Below are positions 18,891-27,540 of a stretch of DNA of 60,273 nt, piece by piece (the first letter of the stretch is position 1; the number at the start of each line of letters is the position of its first letter). The position numbers were made by a program, and so were the translations under genes. Under the pieces are notes generated by a model. It made no database searches. It had not been told where the DNA came from and saw only the letters and a list, made by a program, of their open reading frames with translations. The stretch is from Deltaproteobacteria bacterium (GTDB taxonomy: Bacteria; Desulfobacterota; GWC2-55-46): the NCBI GenBank assembly GCA_019912665.1, contig JAIOIE010000030.1:1-60273 (forward strand), given 5' to 3'.

Positions 18891-20129
18891 ATGCCTGAGG
18901 ATTTCATCCAGGGTTCTTTCGCGGAGAGGATAGGGGGAAAACTCTTCGGAAAAAGCCAGAAAATCTACAAATTTGAGAAGATAAAGAGGGCCAAGGCAGA
19001 GGCCAGGAAGAGTAACCCCAATGCGGAGCTCTTTGACTTCGGCGTGGGCGAGCCTGACGAGATGGCCTTCCCGCCGGTGGTAGAGGCCCTTAAGCTCGAG
19101 TGCGCAAAACCCGAGAACAGGGGCTATTCGGATAACGGCATACAGGAGCTGAAGGAAGCCGCAGCAAGATACCTCGACAAGGTCTATGGCGTCGCGGGGA
19201 TAGACCCGGCAAAGGAGGTCGTCCATTCCATAGGCTCGAAGCCAGCGCTAGCCATGCTCCCGGACGCCTTCATAAACCCCGGGGACGGCGTGCTCATGAC
19301 CGTGCCGGGGTATCCCATCCTCGCCACCCATACCGAGTGGAACGGCGGGCGTGTAGTGAAGCTCCCGCTAAAGGAAGAGAACGGGTTTTTGCCGGACCTG
19401 GATGCCATCCCGGCTAAAGACCTCGCCGGGATAAAGCTACTTTATCTCAATTATCCCAATAACCCGACCGGCGCCGCCGCGACTCCTGAGTTCTTCGAGA
19501 AGGTCGTCGGGTTCGCGAAGAAGAACAAGATAATCGTCGTCCACGACGCCGCCTATGCCGCGCTCTCCTTTGACTCGAGACCCTTGAGCTTCCTTTCGGT
19601 CCCGGGCGCGAAGGAGGTCGGCGTGGAGATACACTCCTTTTCCAAGGCCTTCAACATGACCGGCTGGAGGCTCGCCTTTGTCGCCGGGAACGAGAAGGTC
19701 GTATCCGCCTACGCCCATGTAAAGGACAATTACGACTCGGGCCAGTTCATCGCCATACAGAAGGCGGGCATCTACGCCCTCGACCATCCGGAAATAACGG
19801 AAAAGATATCGGACAAATATAAGAGAAGGCTTAAGCTCATGGTCGAAGCGCTTGAGGGCTGCGGCTTCTCGGCCGTAATGCCCAAGGGCTCCTTCTATCT
19901 CTATGTCCGCGCCCCTAAAAAGGCAAAAAAGACGAACACGGTCTTTTCTTCAGCCGAGGACGTCTCCGAGTACCTCATAAAAGAGGCGCACATCTCGACC
20001 GTGCCCTGGGACGACGTGGGGAGCTACCTGAGGTTCTCCGCGACCTTCGCGGCCAAGAACAAGGACGAGGAATACAGGGTCATAGAGGAGTTTAAAAAGA
20101 GGCTTAAGGGCCTGGACCTCGAGTTCTGA
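18891..20129 (+). CDS. dapL: LL-diaminopimelate aminotransferase
   Basis: Converts tetrahydrodipicolinate directly to LL-diaminopimelate with glutamate as donor, bypassing the acylated intermediates of lysine/peptidoglycan synthesis. The 412-residue class I/II aminotransferase has the family features FDFGVGEPDE, ENRGYSDNGIQELKEA, YLNYPNNPTGA and the PLP-lysine Lys252 in SFSKAFNMTGWR. DapL is typical of Deltaproteobacteria, Chlamydiae, cyanobacteria and plants, and is one reason for the suggested lineage. Other dap genes are not in the window. Strong AAGGAGG site upstream. Confidence 0.92.
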   Translation: MPEDFIQGSFAERIGGKLFGKSQKIYKFEKIKRAKAEARKSNPNAELFDFGVGEPDEMAFPPVVEALKLECAKPENRGYSDNGIQELKEAAARYLDKVYGVAGIDPAKEVVHSIGSKPALAMLPDAFINPGDGVLMTVPGYPILATHTEWNGGRVVKLPLKEENGFLPDLDAIPAKDLAGIKLLYLNYPNNPTGAAATPEFFEKVVGFAKKNKIIVVHDAAYAALSFDSRPLSFLSVPGAKEVGVEIHSFSKAFNMTGWRLAFVAGNEKVVSAYAHVKDNYDSGQFIAIQKAGIYALDHPEITEKISDKYKRRLKLMVEALEGCGFSAVMPKGSFYLYVRAPKKAKKTNTVFSSAEDVSEYLIKEAHISTVPWDDVGSYLRFSATFAAKNKDEEYRVIEEFKKRLKGLDLEF

Positions 20130-20135
20130 GGAAAT

Positions 20136-20159
20136 AGGCAACCTTAAAAATGGTTGCCT
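20136..20159 (+). repeat. Minimal hairpin resembling the tips of repeat family B
   Basis: AGGCAACC (20136-20143) pairs with GGTTGCCT (20152-20159) around TTAAAAAT, six bases after the dapL stop. The sequence GCAACCTTAAAAAT is close to the right-end tip of the family B element at 10213-10353 read in reverse. It may be a remnant or only a hairpin that protects the 3' end. Confidence 0.4.
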
Positions 20160-20178
20160 GATGCTCATCATCTGACCG

Positions 20179-20217
20179 GGCCTGAATCCGTTTACGCGGT
20201 TCAGGCCTTTGTTTTTG
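20179..20217 (+). terminator. Intrinsic terminator after dapL
   Basis: GGCCTGAA (20179-20186) pairs with TTCAGGCC (20200-20207), followed by TTTGTTTTT. Confidence 0.88.
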
Positions 20218-20236
20218 GGACAGGCCTTTGTATCTG

Positions 20237-20725
20237 ATGGAAGAACGGATATTCATAGCCATAGGCTCTAACCTCGGGGACAGGGAAAGGAACATCCGCG
20301 AGGCGACAAGGCTTGCTGAAAAAGGCGGCGGGCTTACTGTCGTCAAGGTAAGCCCGCTGTACGAATCGGAGCCCTGGGGACCTCAGGACCAGCCGAGATT
20401 CGTGAACGCTGCTATGGAGGCAAGGAGCGAGTTGCCGCCCGGCGAGCTATTACGGTACCTTAAGGGCATAGAGGCGGAGATGGGTAGGCGGGAGGCGGAA
20501 AGGTGGGGCCCGCGCCTCATTGACCTTGATATAATATTCTACGGCTCGAGGGTGATAAAGGGCGAGCGCATCGAGGTGCCGCACCCCCGCGCCCATGAGC
20601 GGGCCTTTGTCATGGTCCCCCTCTCGGACATCGCGCCCGGGTTCGTCGACCCGCTTTCTGGGGCCACTGTCTCCGAATTGGCGGAAAGGCTCGGAAAAGA
20701 AGGGTTAAGGAGAATGGAAGGTTGA
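20237..20725 (+). CDS. folK: HPPK, 6-hydroxymethyl-dihydropterin pyrophosphokinase
   Basis: Folate synthesis enzyme that pyrophosphorylates hydroxymethyl-dihydropterin. 162 residues with the family motifs IAIGSNLGDRERNI, YESEPWG-QPRFVNAA, and the ATP/Mg site RWGPRLIDLDIIFYG followed by VPHPRAHER. A TTG at 20228 is also in frame, but ATG 20237 has the better spaced GGGACAGG and begins as relatives do. The downstream gene overlaps by four bases. Confidence 0.94.
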   Translation: MEERIFIAIGSNLGDRERNIREATRLAEKGGGLTVVKVSPLYESEPWGPQDQPRFVNAAMEARSELPPGELLRYLKGIEAEMGRREAERWGPRLIDLDIIFYGSRVIKGERIEVPHPRAHERAFVMVPLSDIAPGFVDPLSGATVSELAERLGKEGLRRMEG

Positions 20726-20994
20726 AGAGCGTACTCATATTATTGGCCATATTCTTCATCGTGCTCGCGCTTAAAAAGGCGCTCGAATCAAAAAAGGCGC
20801 GCGGGGCCGGAGAGGCCTCGGTCCACCGCGATACTGTGCGCCACGGGCGCGGCGACAGCGAGGAGATGGTGCTGGATACGGTTTGCGGGACATACGTTCC
20901 GATAAGCTCGGCTTTGAAGTCGTCTGAAGGCGGCAGGAGTCTTTTTTTCTGTTCCGAGGAGTGCAGGGCGAAGTTCATGGCGGGCCACGCCTGA
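20722..20994 (+). CDS. Small membrane-anchored TRASH-like protein, unknown function
   Basis: 90 residues: an N-terminal membrane helix (about 2-18), a charged linker with Lys/Arg, and a C-terminal segment DTVCGTYV ... LFFCSEECRAKF with Cys55, Cys77 and Cys81. The C-x21-C-x3-C spacing fits the TRASH/YHS type of metal-binding knuckle. Similar short proteins are common beside folK in deltaproteobacterial genomes as far as I recall, without a known role. TTG start overlaps the folK stop (TTGA). Confidence 0.72.
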   Translation: MKSVLILLAIFFIVLALKKALESKKARGAGEASVHRDTVRHGRGDSEEMVLDTVCGTYVPISSALKSSEGGRSLFFCSEECRAKFMAGHA

Positions 20995-21039
20995 GGCGGG
21001 TTTCGGCGGTTTTTACGGACAAACCCGGAATAAATACAG

Positions 21040-21068
21040 TTGACGCGGACCCCTCGGCTTGTTATCCT
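21040..21068 (+). promoter_or_regulatory. Sigma-70-type promoter for the aldolase operon, with a leader hairpin
   Basis: TTGACG (21040-21045), 17-base spacer, TATCCT (21063-21068). In the leader, CCCCCT (21082-21087) pairs with AGGGGG (21097-21102) and is followed by AAGCTCTTGTTTT, which could act as a weak attenuator; this second point is speculative. Confidence 0.65.
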
Positions 21069-21170
21069 GATTTTCCGAAATCCCCCTCGGCTCGGCAGGG
21101 GGAAGCTCTTGTTTTAGAAAGATTTTTGCGGTCCGTTCCGCTTGAAAACTTATCTCAGGAGGGCACACAC

Positions 21171-21971
21171 ATGGGTTGGGGGAAGAAAAACCGTCTTGCG
21201 AAGATAATACGGCCGGAAACCGGAAGGACCGTCATGTTAGCCGTTGACCACGGATACTTCCTCGGCCCCACGAGCGGGCTCGAAGAGCCTGGGAAGACCA
21301 TAGCCCCGCTTGTGAAGCACGCGGACTGCCTCATGCTTACGAGGGGGGTCCTCCGGGCCTGCGTCGACCCCGGCGTGGACGTGCCCATAATGCTCAGGGT
21401 ATCGGGCGGGACGAGCATACTCGGCAATCTCGCGGACGAGGGCACGACGGTCTCGATGAGGGACGCCATCAGGATGAACGCGGCGGGCGTGGCCCTTTCG
21501 ATATTCGTCGGCTCGGAGCTCGAAAGAAAGTCGCTTCTCGCGCTCGCGGACCTCATAAACGAGGCCGAGGAGTTCGGGATTCCGGTACTCGCCGTTACCG
21601 CGGTCGGGAAGGATATGACGAGGGACGCGCGCTACCTTGGCCTAGCCTGCAGGATAGCCGCAGAACTCGGCGCCCATGTCGTCAAAACCTACTACTGCGA
21701 GGACTTCGAGAAGGTAGTAAAGAACTGCCCGGCGCCCATAGTAATTGCGGGCGGCAAGAAGATACCCGAGAGGGAAGCCATAGACCTCTCCTATAACGCG
21801 ATCTCCAGGGGCGCTGTGGGCGTGGACATGGGTCGGAACATCTTCCAGTCCGAGCATCCGGTCGCCATGATAAAGACAGTAAGGGAGATAGTCCACAAGG
21901 ACCTTAAGCCCGACAAGGCATGGGACCTCTTCAAGACGCTGGCAGGCGAAAAGGAGACAGCCGCCCGTTGA
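21171..21971 (+). CDS. DhnA/LsrF-type class I aldolase
   Basis: 266-residue TIM-barrel Schiff-base aldolase of the DhnA family, which includes archaeal-type fructose-bisphosphate aldolase, the AI-2 processing thiolase LsrF and the aminodideoxyheptulosonate synthase of alternative aromatic synthesis. Asp26 in AVDHGYFLGP and Lys172 in HVVKTYY fit the catalytic residues. The ordinary aroB at 53.5 kb argues against the alternative aromatic role. The frame is open upstream, but ATG 21171 has AGGAGGG eight bases before it. It overlaps the zinc dehydrogenase gene (TTGA), suggesting a two-enzyme sugar or hydroxyketone pathway. Confidence 0.85.
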   Translation: MGWGKKNRLAKIIRPETGRTVMLAVDHGYFLGPTSGLEEPGKTIAPLVKHADCLMLTRGVLRACVDPGVDVPIMLRVSGGTSILGNLADEGTTVSMRDAIRMNAAGVALSIFVGSELERKSLLALADLINEAEEFGIPVLAVTAVGKDMTRDARYLGLACRIAAELGAHVVKTYYCEDFEKVVKNCPAPIVIAGGKKIPEREAIDLSYNAISRGAVGVDMGRNIFQSEHPVAMIKTVREIVHKDLKPDKAWDLFKTLAGEKETAAR

Positions 21972-22990
21972 AGGCCGCCGTATACTACAACAATAATGAC
22001 GTCAGGGTAGAGGAAAGGCCAGTCCCCGCCATAGGCCCCGGAGAGGCGCTCGTAAGGATAGAGGCGAGCGGCATCTGCGGAAGCGACGTCATGGAATGGT
22101 ACAGGATAAAAAAGGCCCCCCTTGTCCTGGGCCATGAAATAGCCGGGACAATAGAAAAGACCGGCCCCGGCGTAAAGGGCTTCAAGCCCGGCGACCGGGT
22201 GACGGTAGCGCACCACGTGCCCTGCAATACCTGCAGGTACTGCCTCGCCGGGAACCACTCGGTATGCGACACGCTCCGCTCGACCAACTTCGACCCCGGC
22301 GGGTTCTGCGAGTTCGTGAGGGTCCCGGCCATAAACCTCGACAGGGGCACCTTCATCCTTCCGGATAATGTGAGCTTCGAGGACGGGACATTCGTAGAGC
22401 CCCTCGGCTGCGTTGTCCGGGCGTTCAGGGTGGCAAGGTTCTCCCCTGGCATGAGCGTTCTAGTAATCGGCAGCGGCATGTCGGGGCTTCTTCATATACG
22501 GCTTGCGCGGGCCCTCGGCGCCGGGAAAATAGCGGCTACGGACATAAACAATTTCAGGCTCGATTCCGCTACCCGCTCGGGCGCGGACCTCGCGCTGGAT
22601 GCGCGTACGGACGTGCCAGCGAAAATACGGGAAGCCTTCGGAAGGCCCGTTGACCTCGTCATTATATGCGCGGCGAGCGACTCGGCCATAACACAGGGCC
22701 TTAAGAGCGTTGACCGCGGCGGCACCGTTATCTTCTTCGCGCCCAAGGAGCCGGGAGGGACCTACCCCCTCCCGCTCTTCGACCTCTGGAGGGACAATAT
22801 CACTATCATCAATTCCTATGCCTCTCCGCCGTATGAAACCCTCGTCGCTTTGGAGCTAATCGCCTCCGGAAGGGTCAGGGTCAACGACCTCATAACGCAC
22901 AGGCTCGGACTGGATGAAGCGCAGGAAGGGTTCAGGCTCGTCGCCGGGGCCGGGGAATCGATAAAGGTCGTGATAGTGCCGCAGAGGTGA
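21968..22990 (+). CDS. Zinc-dependent medium-chain dehydrogenase (threonine/sorbitol dehydrogenase-like)
   Basis: 340 residues of the MDR superfamily. Catalytic zinc ligands Cys37 (GICGSD), His56-Glu57 (LGHEIAG) and the structural zinc set Cys86, Cys89, Cys92, Cys100 (CNTCRYCLAGNHSVC) are visible, followed by a Rossmann domain with VLVIGSGMSG. The substrate is probably a polyol or hydroxy acid related to the aldolase product; it cannot be named. Start TTG 21968 overlapping the aldolase stop is preferred to an upstream GTG at 21920, as the protein then begins with the beta strand KAAVYY. Confidence 0.9.
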   Translation: MKAAVYYNNNDVRVEERPVPAIGPGEALVRIEASGICGSDVMEWYRIKKAPLVLGHEIAGTIEKTGPGVKGFKPGDRVTVAHHVPCNTCRYCLAGNHSVCDTLRSTNFDPGGFCEFVRVPAINLDRGTFILPDNVSFEDGTFVEPLGCVVRAFRVARFSPGMSVLVIGSGMSGLLHIRLARALGAGKIAATDINNFRLDSATRSGADLALDARTDVPAKIREAFGRPVDLVIICAASDSAITQGLKSVDRGGTVIFFAPKEPGGTYPLPLFDLWRDNITIINSYASPPYETLVALELIASGRVRVNDLITHRLGLDEAQEGFRLVAGAGESIKVVIVPQR

Positions 22991-23003
22991 TGAGGAGTTT
23001 CAT

Positions 23004-23867
23004 TTGAAGAGGTTAGGCCTAATAGTCAAGGTAAGCAACCCCGAGGCGATCAAGCTCGCCGACAGGATAGCTGACTGGGTCGTCGAAAGGGGCGGCGAGG
23101 TCTTTACCGACGAGGGGCTCGCCCTCATGATAAAGAACGCCGGGGCAGTCCCCATAAAAGACCTCCCCACGAGCGTCGATCTGATAGTCGTCCTCGGCGG
23201 CGACGGCACCATGCTCCACGCCGCGAGGCTCATAGACGGCAGAAAAGTCCCAATCCTCGGTGTGAACATGGGAAGCCTCGGCTTCCTCACCGCAATAACA
23301 GTCAAGGAGGTCTTTCCGCTACTTGAAAAGATAGAGCGCGACGACTTCGTACTCGAGGAACGGATGCTCCTCTCGGTCGAGCACGCGAGGGAGGAGAGGG
23401 TCCTCTCGACCCACAAGGTCCTGAACGACGCCGTCATAAAGGGCGAGAGCGCGAGGCTCGTAAGGCTCGAGACCCGCATAAACAGGGAATATGTGAACAC
23501 CTACAGGGCCGACGGCCTCATCGTGGCTACACCTACCGGCTCGACGGCCTACTCCCTCTCCGCCAACGGCCCGATACTATACCCGACCATACACTCCATA
23601 ATAGTGGCCCCCATATGCCCGTTCAATCTCACGAACAGGCCGGTGGTCATACCGGACTGGATGACCGTGGACGTGACCGTGAGCCCGGAGCAGTCTAATA
23701 TCGAGCTCATACTCGACGGCCAGGTGAACCTTCCGCTCGAGAGCGGCGACATGGTCAAGATAAGGCGCGCCGGCGAGAGCGTCTATCTCGTGAGATACGA
23801 CGGCAAGAGCTATTTCGAAATCCTCCGGGAGAGGCTCATGTGGGAGGTCGGCATGGTTAGGAACTGA
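23004..23867 (+). CDS. nadK: NAD kinase
   Basis: 287 residues; phosphorylates NAD to NADP using ATP or polyphosphate. The hallmark GGDGT is at 65-69, with NMGSLGFLT and the conserved NE/ND-V-KG-SARL and TPTGSTAYSLSA regions. TTG start with GAGGAG upstream, 13 bases after the dehydrogenase stop, so it is likely part of the same operon. recN follows after 19 bases, a linkage of nadK and recN found in many bacteria. Confidence 0.96.
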   Translation: MKRLGLIVKVSNPEAIKLADRIADWVVERGGEVFTDEGLALMIKNAGAVPIKDLPTSVDLIVVLGGDGTMLHAARLIDGRKVPILGVNMGSLGFLTAITVKEVFPLLEKIERDDFVLEERMLLSVEHAREERVLSTHKVLNDAVIKGESARLVRLETRINREYVNTYRADGLIVATPTGSTAYSLSANGPILYPTIHSIIVAPICPFNLTNRPVVIPDWMTVDVTVSPEQSNIELILDGQVNLPLESGDMVKIRRAGESVYLVRYDGKSYFEILRERLMWEVGMVRN

Positions 23868-23886
23868 ACCGCTGCCGGGCCTGCTT

Positions 23887-25605
23887 ATGCTGCTTGAACT
23901 GAGTATAAAGGACTTCGCCATAATAGAGTCCCTCTCTATCGGGTTCGGCCCGGGCCTTAATATCTTCACCGGCTCGACCGGCGCGGGAAAGAGCATCATC
24001 ATGGACGCGCTCGCCCTGGTCCTCGGCGACAGGGCCTCTGGCGACCTTATCCGCGAGGGTAGCGTTGAGGCACAGGTGGAGGCCCTCTTCGATGTTTCGG
24101 GCGTAAGGGGGGGCGGCCTGGATGACGTGCTCACGGAGGCCGGTTTCCCGGCCTCGGACGAGCTTGTGATCAAGAGGGTCGTCCAGCGGGCCGGAAGGAA
24201 CAGGATATATATAAACGGGAGCCTCTCGACGCTTGTTACGCTCACCGAGGTCGGGCGGAGGCTTATAGACATATACGGCCAGAGCGAGCACCAGTCCCTT
24301 GCAAGGTCTGACGAGCACGTAGAGGTGCTCGATTCGTTCGGCGGCCTTTCCGGGCTACGCACCCTAATGGCCTCGGCATACAGGGATATGGCCGAGGCGA
24401 GGCGCGAGCTCGAAGCCCTCTTGAGCGAGGCCAGGGGCGGGAGGGAAAGAAAAGATTTTCTTTCCTTTCAGCTGAATGAGCTGTCGGCAGCCGGGTTAAA
24501 GCCCGGCGAGGAAGAGGAGCTAAAGAGCCTAAGGGAAAGGCTCCAATCAGTTGGGAAACTCAGGGAGGCTACCGAATTTTCCGAACGGGCCATTTATTCG
24601 GATTCAGGCTCGATAACCGAGAGGCTCGGGGCGGTCGCGAGGGCTTTGAAGGAGGTCTCCTCGCTCGATGAGCGGCTTAAGGACGCGGCAGCGAGGGTGG
24701 AGGCAAGCCTCCTGGAGCTTGAGGATACAGGCGCGTTCTTCCGGGATTACGCCTCCTCGATAGAGGCCGACCCCGATGCCCTGGAAGCGGCTTCCGAAAG
24801 GCTCGACCTCATCGGGAAGCTCAAGAAGAAATACGGCGGAAGCGTCGATGAGATGCTCCTTAAAAAAGAAGCCCTGGAAAAAGAGCTCGGGCTTCTCGAG
24901 AATACGGACCTCAAGCAGGCGGAGCTCGAAGCAAGGTACAATTCCGCGCATTCAAAAGCTGCCGGGATAGCGGGCGATCTGCACGCCGGAAGGCTTGAGG
25001 CCGCAAAGGGGCTCAAGGCCGGCATAGAGGAAGAGCTTACGAACCTCGGAATGAAGGGCGCCCTCTTCGAGCCTCTGGTCGAAAAGGACATGGGGCAGGA
25101 CGGCGGCCCTAGGCTTACGGAAAAGGGCTCTGACAAGGTTAGTTTCCATATAGCCGCCAACGAGGGCGAGGGCCTCAAGCCCCTTTCAAAGGTGGCTTCC
25201 GGGGGCGAGCTTTCGAGGATAATGCTCGCCATAAAGAGCGTAATATCCGCGGGCAGGGTCCCGACAATGGTCTTCGACGAAATAGACACAGGCGTAAGCG
25301 GCGCCATTTCACAGGTTGTGGGCCTTAAGCTTAAAAAAGTGTCCAAGGCCAACCAGGTGCTTTGCATAACGCACCTGCCGCAGGTCGCGGCCTTCGCGGA
25401 CAGGCACTTCGCGGTCTCGAAGGAGGCAACGGGAGGGAGGACTGTCACGAGGGTCAGGGAGGTCTCTGGCGAGGACAGGGTGGACGAGATATCCTCCATG
25501 CTCGGCGGCCTCAAGGTAACGGAAACAACGAAAAAGCACGCATTAGAGCTGATGGAGGCCGCGGACAAACTCGCCAGGCCAGGCAAGGCTCTGAAAAAAT
25601 CTTGA
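23887..25605 (+). CDS. recN: RecN, SMC-like DNA double-strand break repair ATPase
   Basis: 572 residues with split ABC-type nucleotide-binding lobes: Walker A GSTGAGKS (29-36) near the N-terminus, the signature region KVASGGELSRIMLA and Walker B MVFDEIDTGVSG near the C-terminus, separated by a coiled-coil arm (about 150-370). RecN is recruited early to double-strand breaks. Start ATG 23887. A hairpin and a 13-C tract follow the stop. No LexA box is obvious upstream, consistent with its place in the nadK operon. Confidence 0.96.
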   Translation: MLLELSIKDFAIIESLSIGFGPGLNIFTGSTGAGKSIIMDALALVLGDRASGDLIREGSVEAQVEALFDVSGVRGGGLDDVLTEAGFPASDELVIKRVVQRAGRNRIYINGSLSTLVTLTEVGRRLIDIYGQSEHQSLARSDEHVEVLDSFGGLSGLRTLMASAYRDMAEARRELEALLSEARGGRERKDFLSFQLNELSAAGLKPGEEEELKSLRERLQSVGKLREATEFSERAIYSDSGSITERLGAVARALKEVSSLDERLKDAAARVEASLLELEDTGAFFRDYASSIEADPDALEAASERLDLIGKLKKKYGGSVDEMLLKKEALEKELGLLENTDLKQAELEARYNSAHSKAAGIAGDLHAGRLEAAKGLKAGIEEELTNLGMKGALFEPLVEKDMGQDGGPRLTEKGSDKVSFHIAANEGEGLKPLSKVASGGELSRIMLAIKSVISAGRVPTMVFDEIDTGVSGAISQVVGLKLKKVSKANQVLCITHLPQVAAFADRHFAVSKEATGGRTVTRVREVSGEDRVDEISSMLGGLKVTETTKKHALELMEAADKLARPGKALKKS

Positions 25606-25640
25606 GGGGACCTTTCGACGGAAAGTTCCCCCCCCCCCCC
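25606..25640 (+). repeat. Hairpin ending in a 13-base C tract
   Basis: GGGGA-C-CTTTC (25606-25616) pairs with GAAAG-T-TCCCC (25621-25631) across loop GACG; the 3' arm runs into an uninterrupted tract of 13 C (25628-25640). The tract lies between recN and the ribosome site of argA. The hairpin could be a terminator without a T tract. Long C runs of this kind are prone to slippage and to sequencing error. Confidence 0.75.
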
Positions 25641-25702
25641 AAAGATTTTCAGCAACTTGCACTGTCGGCCTGCCGGGCCGCCCAGGAGGAAAAAGGGTAG
25701 AA

Positions 25703-26182
25703 TTGGTAAGGAAGGCGCTTCTTTCAGACGTAGAGAGCATACACCAGATAGTCGAGGCTTTCGCCAAGCGGGGCATAATGCTCCACAGGTCGGCCTCTGA
25801 CATCTGCGCGACGCTGAGGGACTTCTTCGTATACGAGGAAGGAGGGAAGATACTCGGGACCTGCGCGCTGCATATAGCTTCGCCGGAGATGGGCGAGGTT
25901 AGGTCCCTTGCCGTAAGGAGCGGGCATACCGGGAGGGGCATAGGCACCAAGCTCGTGACGGCCTGCCTGGACGAGGCCGCGGAGCTGGGCTTAAAAAGGG
26001 TATTCGCGCTCACCTACAAGCCGGGGTTCTTCAAAAAGCTCAGGTTCAAGTGCATAAGCAAGGAGGTCCTGCCGCACAAGATCTGGGGCGACTGCATAAA
26101 ATGCGTGAAGTTCCCGAACTGCGACGAAATAGCCGTCATAATCGAGCTCGCGGGCGGACCGCGGGAAAGGGGGCAGGCGTGA
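25703..26182 (+). CDS. argA: Short-form N-acetylglutamate synthase (GNAT)
   Basis: 159-residue GNAT acetyltransferase. VRSLAVRSGHTGRGIGTKLV is the acetyl-CoA loop, and the C-terminal segment KIWGDCIKCVKFPNCDEIAVI is characteristic of the stand-alone synthases of the arginine pathway found in Deltaproteobacteria and Actinobacteria. With argJ at 32.5 kb able to recycle acetyl groups, this enzyme would have an anaplerotic role. Start TTG 25703 after GGAGGAAAAAGGG. The stop overlaps pmbA (GTGA). Confidence 0.85.
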   Translation: MVRKALLSDVESIHQIVEAFAKRGIMLHRSASDICATLRDFFVYEEGGKILGTCALHIASPEMGEVRSLAVRSGHTGRGIGTKLVTACLDEAAELGLKRVFALTYKPGFFKKLRFKCISKEVLPHKIWGDCIKCVKFPNCDEIAVIIELAGGPRERGQA

Positions 26183-27540
26183 AGGGATTTCTTGACGATG
26201 CCGGCGCGGAAGAGACGATCGGGAGGCTCAGGAAGCTCTTGAAGGGCAGGGCGGATTCGTACGAGATATATTTCTCGCTCCAGAAGGGGCTCGGGGTCGA
26301 GGCCAAGGACGGGGCTGTGGATGCGTTGAAGGCCCGGTCGAGCAGGGGCGTGGGATTACGGACCATATCCGGGAGGAGGCTCGGTTTCGCATTTTCGAGC
26401 GTTCTCTCCGAGAGCGCGCTCTCGGAGCTCGTAGAGAACGCGATTTCTGGAAGCAGGGAGGCTTCCGAGGACGAGTATCTCAGGCTCCCGGAGCCCCAGC
26501 AGGGCCTTCCGGAGGAAGACTTGGGGCTATTCGACGGCTCGTTCGGGGCGAGGCCCGAGGAGGAGCTCATAAAGGCTGCGGTCGAGATAGAGGAAGCGGC
26601 CCTCTCATTTGATAAGAAGGTAAAGAGGGTGAGGAAGGCTTCGTACTCGGAATCCCTCGGCGCGGGAAGGCTCGTCAACTCGAACGGAGTCGACATAGTC
26701 CACGCTGCCACCTATTACAGCGGTAGCGTCACCGCCGTAGCGGAAGGCGACGGCGAGGCCCAGATGGGCTGGGAGATGGGGACCGGCCATAAGGGAGCGG
26801 ACGTGGACAGCCGCGCAATCGGCGGAAGAGCCGCCGAGAACGCCGTTAAGCGCCTCGGCGCAAGGACCATAAAGACTACAAGGTGCGGGGCGATGATAGA
26901 GAACACGGTCGCCTGCGAGCTCCTTGAAGCCCTTGCCGGGTCGTTCCTGGGCGATGGCGTCATAAAGGGCAAATCCATGCTCATAGGAAAAAAAAGGAAA
27001 AAGGTCGCGTCCGGCGCGCTCAATATCTGGGACGACGGGGTCATAAGGGGCGGCTGGGCCACCTCCGCCTTTGATGCCGAGGGCACGGCCTCGAGGAAGA
27101 CCGCGCTAATCCTTGAAGGCGTCTGCCAGGGCTATCTCTACGATACCTACTGGGCCGGAAGGGCAGGCGCCGCCTCGACGGGTAACGCCGTGAGAGGCGG
27201 TTACAAGTCAACGCCCGGAATAGGCATAACGAACCTCTACATCGAAAAGGGCGAAAGGGGGTTCGAGACTCTCCTCAAGGAGCTTGGAAACGGGCTTTTC
27301 ATAACCGAGCTCCTGGGTGTGCATACAATCAACGCCGTAAGCGGGGACTTCTCGCTCGGGGCCGCGGGCTTCCGGGTGGAGAACGGGGAGGTCGCCTACC
27401 CTGTAAGGGGAATGGCCGTCTCCGGGAACCTGCTTGGGCTTTTCTCGGGCGTGACCGAGTGCGCGTCGGACCTGAGGTTCATAGGGTCCATCGGCGCGCC
27501 CAGCCTGCTGGTCGAAGAAATCGAGGCGAGCGGAACATGA
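26179..27540 (+). CDS. pmbA: PmbA/TldE-like subunit of the TldD/TldE metalloprotease
   Basis: 453 residues. TldD/TldE act as a heterodimer that trims peptides, including microcin and some RiPP leaders, and E. coli CcdA; TldE lacks the HExxxH zinc motif, and none is seen here, which identifies this as the PmbA-type subunit. Matching features are VEAKDGAVDALKARSSRGVGLRTI, LVNSNGVDI, and the C-terminal ERGFETLLKELGNGLFITELLG and NAVSGDFSLGAAGFRVENGE. The frame extends upstream, but GTG 26179 overlapping argA is the natural start. No tldD is in the window. Confidence 0.9.
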   Translation: MKGFLDDAGAEETIGRLRKLLKGRADSYEIYFSLQKGLGVEAKDGAVDALKARSSRGVGLRTISGRRLGFAFSSVLSESALSELVENAISGSREASEDEYLRLPEPQQGLPEEDLGLFDGSFGARPEEELIKAAVEIEEAALSFDKKVKRVRKASYSESLGAGRLVNSNGVDIVHAATYYSGSVTAVAEGDGEAQMGWEMGTGHKGADVDSRAIGGRAAENAVKRLGARTIKTTRCGAMIENTVACELLEALAGSFLGDGVIKGKSMLIGKKRKKVASGALNIWDDGVIRGGWATSAFDAEGTASRKTALILEGVCQGYLYDTYWAGRAGAASTGNAVRGGYKSTPGIGITNLYIEKGERGFETLLKELGNGLFITELLGVHTINAVSGDFSLGAAGFRVENGEVAYPVRGMAVSGNLLGLFSGVTECASDLRFIGSIGAPSLLVEEIEASGT

